From NCBI GenBank assembly GCA_023435025.1, contig JAEYSE010000068.1, positions 1 through 18,287 on the forward strand: a stretch of 18,287 bases of DNA, written 5' to 3'. The stretch's first letter is position 1; every line of letters starts with the position of its first letter. Positions 14,594 through 18,287 of this stretch are shown here, piece by piece. The translations under genes were made by a program, and so were the position numbers. This stretch comes from Bacillota bacterium (GTDB lineage Bacteria; Bacillota; Clostridia; Christensenellales; CAG-138). The notes under the pieces are model-generated. The model was not told where the DNA came from, ran no database searches, and saw nothing but the letters and a program-made list of their open reading frames with translations.

Positions 14594-15067
14594 TTACTGC
14601 TTCTTTATGGCCAATATCCGCCAGCGCATGGTGCCGCCCGGCGTCTGCACGTCCACGACGTCACCCTGTTTATGGCCGAGAATGGCCATGCCGACAGGGG
14701 ATTCGTTGGAGATGCGCCCTTTTTCAGGATCCGCCTCTGCGGAGCCGACAATATGGAAATCCCGCTCGATGTTAACCTCATCGTTTTTGAGCGTAACGAC
14801 CGCGCCCACGTTTACGGTTTCGGTATCCAACGAGTCCTCGTCTATGATGATCGCATTGCGCAGCATGTTTTCAAGCTGCAGGATGTCGTATTCGTTTTTC
14901 GCCTGTTCGTTTTTCGCGGCGTCATATTCCGCATTCTCGCTCAGATCGCCAAAAGAACGCGCGATCTTGATCAGTTCGGCGATCTCCATTCTGCGCGTTG
15001 TTTTCAGGTATTCCAGCTTTTCTTCGTATTCCTTGATGCCACCCGGCGTGAGCCTGACTTCTGCCAT
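14594..15067 (-). CDS. greA: Transcription elongation factor GreA
   Basis: This 157-residue factor enters the RNA polymerase secondary channel and stimulates cleavage of backtracked RNA. The N-terminal coiled coil (about 1-75) carries the tip acidic residues D41 and E44 in GDLSENAEYDAAK, at the same positions as in E. coli GreA. The C-terminal FKBP-like domain (about 80-157) includes ISNESPVGMAILGHKQGD. AGGAGG lies 7 bases before the ATG. It is the first gene after a consensus promoter and probably co-transcribed with lysS. Nothing is unusual. Confidence 0.97.
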   Translation of the reverse strand: MAEVRLTPGGIKEYEEKLEYLKTTRRMEIAELIKIARSFGDLSENAEYDAAKNEQAKNEYDILQLENMLRNAIIIDEDSLDTETVNVGAVVTLKNDEVNIERDFHIVGSAEADPEKGRISNESPVGMAILGHKQGDVVDVQTPGGTMRWRILAIKKQ

Positions 15068-15107
15068 GCGCTTGCCTCCTACTTCGTTTTCAATATCGGT
15101 CTCAACC

Positions 15108-15125
15108 TACGCGCATAAGCGCGTA
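15108..15125 (-). other. Leader hairpin upstream of greA
   Basis: TACGCGC/GCGCGTA, a perfect 7-bp stem with a 4-base loop, lies in the roughly 88-base leader between the promoter and greA. It has no T tract, so it is not a terminator by itself. Confidence 0.45.
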
Positions 15126-15161
15126 CACGAACCAAAGCCATCCATGCCGATAGTCCTAACC

Positions 15162-15190
15162 ATTATAGAAGCCACCCTCGCCCTTGTCAA
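15162..15190 (-). promoter_or_regulatory. Consensus promoter of greA-lysS
   Basis: The minus strand reads TTGACA, exactly 17 bases, TATAAT. Both hexamers match the sigma-A/sigma-70 consensus at all positions. The expected transcription start is near 15155. Confidence 0.92.
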
Positions 15191-15236
15191 GATAAACGCC
15201 AGCAGGACAAGCTCGGTTCCATACTTTTATTTCCTG

Positions 15237-16214
15237 TCACTCCGATCGCGTGTGCGCGCTCAGATACGCAAGTAGCATATCGGTTAATTCCGCGAGCGTC
15301 TGACAGGCGTTCACCCTTGCGCGAAGCTGTGCCGCGTGCGGCAGGCCACATAGATACCAGGCGATATGCTTACGCATTTCTACCACGCCATGCGTGCCAT
15401 GGTAGTCCTGCTGCATCCCCGCGTGGCGGATAGCGAGCGATATACGCGCCTCAAGCGAAGGAGGCTCTTCCTGCGCGCCGGAAAGCGCAGCCTTACAGGC
15501 TTTGAATATCCATGGATTACCCATCGCCCCCCGGGCGATCAGTACGCCATCGCAGCCAGTCTCTGCGCGCATATTGAGCATATCCTTGGCGGAGTAGATG
15601 TCCCCATTGCCCAGCACCGGGATGCCGACTGCCGCTTTGACCCTCGCTATGATGCCCCAATCCGCCCTGCCGCTATACCCCTGCGCGCGCGTCCTTCCGT
15701 GCACGCAAAGCGCGGATGCACCACTTTGTTCCGCCATGCGGGCGAACTCCAAGGCGTTGACGCTCGCTTCATCCCAGCCCTTGCGGAATTTGACCGTTAC
15801 GGGGAGCTTCACGGCGTTGGCTACCGCCGTTATGATTTTTGAAGCAAGCCTGATATCGCGCATCAGCGCGCTGCCCTCCCCATTGCCAACGATCTTATGT
15901 GCAGGGCAGCCCATATTGATATCGATGAGCGCGACTTTACCCGCGTAGTCTTCCTCCAGCCGCCGCGCGACATCCGCCATAATAGCAGGCTCGGAGCCGA
16001 ATATCTGGAACCCGCAGGGCTCCTCTATGGGCGCGGTCTCAAGAAGCTTTCCGGTGTTTTCATTGCCGTATAGAAGGCCCTTCGCGCTCACCATCTCGGT
16101 GAATGTCAGGTCGCAGCCCAGCTCGCGGCACAGAATACGAAACGGCATATCCGTAACGCCAGCCATGGGGGCTAAAGCGACGGGAAAGCCGGTATAAGGA
16201 GCATTTTTCATCAT
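15237..16214 (-). CDS. dusB: tRNA-dihydrouridine synthase, DusB family
   Basis: This 325-residue FMN enzyme reduces specific uridines in the tRNA D-loop to dihydrouridine using NADPH. The N-terminal TIM barrel begins with LAPMAGVTDMPFR. Substrate-binding and catalytic segments are DINMGCPAHKIV with catalytic C103, VKFRKGWD, LCVHGRTRAQGYSG, LGNGDI, and GVLIARGAMGNPWIF for FMN phosphate binding. A helical C-terminal domain follows. The length is typical. The ATG at 16214 overlaps the TGA of the upstream gene by 4 bases (ATGA), so translation is probably coupled. A second ATG follows directly. No good terminator separates it from greA, whose own promoter lies in between. Confidence 0.95.
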   Translation of the reverse strand: MMKNAPYTGFPVALAPMAGVTDMPFRILCRELGCDLTFTEMVSAKGLLYGNENTGKLLETAPIEEPCGFQIFGSEPAIMADVARRLEEDYAGKVALIDINMGCPAHKIVGNGEGSALMRDIRLASKIITAVANAVKLPVTVKFRKGWDEASVNALEFARMAEQSGASALCVHGRTRAQGYSGRADWGIIARVKAAVGIPVLGNGDIYSAKDMLNMRAETGCDGVLIARGAMGNPWIFKACKAALSGAQEEPPSLEARISLAIRHAGMQQDYHGTHGVVEMRKHIAWYLCGLPHAAQLRARVNACQTLAELTDMLLAYLSAHTRSE

Positions 16215-16876
16215 GGAGTCTCTGTTTCTTTGGGAGTGGGCGTAGGCGTGGCCATGGGCAGCGGCGTAGGCGTGGCCATGGGCAGCGGCGTCATCCGGAG
16301 GTCCGGCGTGGGCTTGGGTGCCAAAGAGGGCGCCGCCTCAAGAAGCTGCATCTGGTAAATATGCCAGCGGCCATCCTGGTTGCGGAAGCGCACAAGGTAA
16401 CGCGCTTCCTCCCACTTTGGCAGTACGGCAGTTCCCTCCTGCGCGGCTGCTTCCTGCTCCGCCTGCTGTTCATTCCATTTGCCCGCCAAATTCACCATGC
16501 GGTCCACCACCGTAACCGTCGCGGTTTCAGACCACGGCAGTACGGAGACTTTTTCCACTTCCACACGATAATCATACCCGGTTACAGTATACGGCTCGTA
16601 TACGCCGCTAAATAGCATTGGATCGTTTTCTAAGAACTTCTGCGTAAAATATTCCGTAAGCATGGCCTGGTTGCCCTCCTGCAATATGCAGGCGGCGCGC
16701 AGCTGCAGGCCCTCTACGGAAAGGATATACAAATTCGAAGCGTTCATGGCCGTAGAAAACGCTCCATAACCCAATGCGGCCAGCAGCGCAATCAGCAGAA
16801 TGGTGCGCATAAAAAACCAGATACCCCGCCGCCATATGGTAGAGCCGGTCATGTGTTTTGCTTTTGCGGTCTGCAT
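16211..16876 (-). CDS. Membrane-anchored protein of unknown function upstream of dusB
   Basis: I do not recognise a family for this 221-residue protein. It has a short basic cytoplasmic N-terminus and one hydrophobic helix (about residues 19-43). An extracellular domain of mixed alpha/beta character (about 45-178) follows, ending in RYLVRFRNQDGRWHIYQMQL, a strand pattern reminiscent of NTF2-like or SH3-like folds. The tail (about 185-221) is Pro/Thr-rich and includes two copies of MATPTPLP. AGAGGTGA lies close before the ATG. The stop overlaps the dusB start by 4 bases, so it is the first gene of a coupled pair. A link to tRNA modification is not implied by its extracellular location. Confidence 0.8.
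   Translation of the reverse strand: MQTAKAKHMTGSTIWRRGIWFFMRTILLIALLAALGYGAFSTAMNASNLYILSVEGLQLRAACILQEGNQAMLTEYFTQKFLENDPMLFSGVYEPYTVTGYDYRVEVEKVSVLPWSETATVTVVDRMVNLAGKWNEQQAEQEAAAQEGTAVLPKWEEARYLVRFRNQDGRWHIYQMQLLEAAPSLAPKPTPDLRMTPLPMATPTPLPMATPTPTPKETETP
16240..16287 (-). repeat. 24-bp tandem repeat encoding the Pro/Thr tail
   Basis: Two identical 24-base copies (16240-16263 and 16264-16287) encode eight residues each, in the C-terminal tail of the membrane-anchored protein. The unit is a multiple of three, so copy-number change would keep the frame. Confidence 0.9.
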
Positions 16877-16914
16877 GCCGTCACCTCTTTCTTTTTCCCA
16901 GCATGTACTTCACC

Positions 16915-16943
16915 ATAATACCACATAGCGCGTGTTTTAAGAA
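16915..16943 (-). promoter_or_regulatory. Candidate promoter of the dusB pair
   Basis: Minus-strand TTCTTA, 17 bases, TATTAT, about 38 bases before the upstream gene of the pair. The -35 is poor. Confidence 0.4.
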
Positions 16944-16945
16944 GT

Positions 16946-17007
16946 AAAAAGAGCATGAATTGCTTTATACGCTCTTTTTAAATTGGAGGCGCGGCAAATG
17001 CCGCGCC
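16946..17007 (-). terminator. Double-hairpin terminator after the MFS gene
   Basis: Two hairpins follow the stop codon on the minus strand. GGCGCGGCA/TGCCGCGCC (16988-17007) comes first. AAAAAGAGC/GCTCTTTTT (16946-16979) with a 16-base loop and a final T run comes second. Confidence 0.75.
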
Positions 17008-17013
17008 CCTGTA

Positions 17014-18187
17014 TTATTCAGTCAGTTCTTCCTGCGTGTGTACGCGGTTAAGCGCGCGTATGGATGGGATGCCGCCGCACAAAAGCGCGGTCAGCACCAC
17101 CGCGACGCCGGAAAGGAAGAACCAGCGCGTCACGCCGACGCCATCTGAAAACGCGCCGCTCAGCGCAAGCCCAAGCGGCATTGCCAAAGATATCACGCTC
17201 CCGGTGAGCGAGAACACGCGGCCCAAGTACTCCGGCGGAATGCGTTCCTGGAACAGCGCCGTCTGTATGCCGCTGTAAAAGGGCACAGAAAGCCCCATCA
17301 CGATGCAGCACAGTACAAACGCTATAAATCCCGTGGGAGGCAAGAGCCCGGATACAATAAGCGCGATACCCATGAGCGCGATGGAGGCAGATATCCAGTT
17401 GACCCGGCGCTTCACATGCAACGCGCCCAGTGCCAGCGAACCTAAGAGCATCCCCGCCGCATAGGCGATTTCTGTGGCCGAAACATGTGCGGGCGTACCG
17501 TTAAAGTAGCGCATGCTCATCAGCGGGTACAGCGCGTTGATGGGCATATAAATCAACATGTACACAGCGCCTACCAGCAGCAGCGCAAACAGTCCGCGCT
17601 CTTTGCGAAGCGCCAGAAATCCCTCCTTCAGCTCCGCAAAGAAATGAGTAGCCTGAATCTCCTTTTTCAGTTTAGGAATGGATACTCGGGCGACGGTCGC
17701 GCAGGCGATCAGCGCGCCTGCCACATCAAGCGACATTAAAGCGGTCAGGCTCCAGGTAGCGTACAGCAGCGCCGCTATGGCGGGGCTTATGATATAGCTG
17801 ACGGATTGCAGCGCCTGGCTGTAGCCAGCGCAGCGGGTCAGCTGATCCTCGGGAACCAACAGCGGCGTCACCGCACTCAGTGCCGGGCGGGTCCATGTAG
17901 TAGGCAATTCCGGCAAACCCCGCGCTGCACAGCGCGATCATGAGGTCGGCACCGATCATGATACGCTTGCGGTCGTACCGGTCCACCCATACCCCAATCA
18001 AAGGGCCAAGCAATGCATACGGCAAAAACCCGGCCAAAGAAGCAAGAGAGAGGATCAGCGCGGAGTTCGTCATCTGAGTGAGATAAAATATGAATGCCAT
18101 CTGCACGATGGCGCTGGTAATGATCGAGACAGCCTGCCCAACCCATATGGTAAAAAACGATCGTTTCCAGTTTTGCGTTTGCGTCAT
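17014..18187 (-). pseudogene. MFS exporter, broken by frameshift and internal deletion
   Basis: This is a major-facilitator gene of the multidrug or macrolide exporter type, with 12 helices expected. The 5' part begins at 18187 (AAAGGAG 7 bases upstream), reads MTQTQNWKRSFFTIWVGQAV, and passes the MFS motif between helices 2 and 3 (GVWVDRYDRKR) as far as AGIAYYM near 17900. There the frame is lost. The next frame resumes at TRPALSAVTPLLVPEDQLTR and runs through the remaining helices to 17014. Relatives I know have about 20 more residues between these points, covering helix 4 and its loop. The lesion is therefore both a frame change and a loss of about 60 bases. No single frame encodes the whole protein. 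A sequencing or assembly error at this point cannot be excluded. Confidence 0.82.
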
Positions 18188-18212
18188 AAGGTGCTCCTTT
18201 CGTTGTCCATGC

Positions 18213-18246
18213 AAAAAAACAGGCCAAAGACGGAATCTTCGGCCTG
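18213..18246 (-). terminator. Terminator or attenuator hairpin just upstream of the MFS gene
   Basis: On the minus strand CAGGCCGAAGA pairs with TCTTTGGCCTG (11 bp, one G-U) around a 5-base loop, followed by seven T. It ends only about 26 bases before the MFS start codon, leaving no room for a promoter in between. It is either the end of an upstream transcript read through into the MFS gene, or an attenuator in the MFS leader. The remaining 18247-18287 contains GCGTAA and TTACGC, an inverted pair at the window edge, and no gene I can support. Confidence 0.75.
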
Positions 18247-18287
18247 CATGCGCGTAACAAGAAACGGAACAAAGAATGGCTTACGCC

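Noticed and set aside
17877..18272. Third minus-strand frame over the MFS gene, considered as the missing segment or a leader peptide
   Set aside because: Its translation shows no membrane-helix pattern or MFS similarity, and it runs through the terminator without a stop.
1..18287. CRISPR arrays, tRNA or rRNA genes, transposons, phage genes
   Set aside because: No regular spaced repeats, cloverleaf-like sequences, transposase motifs or phage structural proteins were seen on either strand.

Overview
The window is about 18.3 kb of moderately GC-rich chromosome from a low-GC-lineage (Firmicutes) anaerobe, most likely a member of the Clostridia. Supports for this are the NiaR-type NAD regulator, the dusB-greA-lysS order, a class B-like sortase, lipoprotein signals, an orphan ECF S component, AGGAGG-type ribosome binding sites and sigma-A-type promoters. 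I assign no genus. There are 17 protein genes I support, one of them broken. I see no rRNA, tRNA, CRISPR array, insertion sequence or phage gene.

Layout. 1-170: nested inverted repeats downstream of pgk. 171-2850 (minus): pgk (glycolysis), mnmA (tRNA 2-thiouridylation) and a 67-residue heavy-metal-binding protein that sits 4 bases upstream of mnmA. 3064-3995 (plus): a 72-residue Cys-rich membrane peptide with its own terminator, then an ECF transporter S component with a good promoter and terminator. 4066-5518 (minus): a bacteriohemerythrin and a Cof-type HAD phosphatase. 5629-9636 (plus): the best understood unit, niaR-nadA-nadB-nadC. It encodes the niacin-responsive repressor and the complete aspartate-to-nicotinate-mononucleotide pathway, with a probable NiaR operator abutting and touching the -35 box. 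9679-10697 (plus): an exported ComEC-type metallo-beta-lactamase protein. 10778-12929 (minus): a DUF4349 lipoprotein and a sortase that carries a lipoprotein signal. 13051-16876 (minus): lysS, greA, dusB and a membrane-anchored protein of unknown function; greA-lysS starts from a consensus TTGACA-N17-TATAAT promoter. 17014-18187 (minus): an MFS exporter gene broken by a frameshift and a loss of about 20 codons, preceded by a terminator hairpin just upstream of its ribosome binding site.

Most of the window is housekeeping. I did not find a convincing new multi-gene system. The observations most worth following are the broken MFS gene and its attenuator-like leader, the hemerythrin with Gln at a normally His iron-ligand position, the lipoprotein sortase, the G9 tract in the DUF4349 gene, the Cys-rich small peptide and the autoregulated NAD operon.
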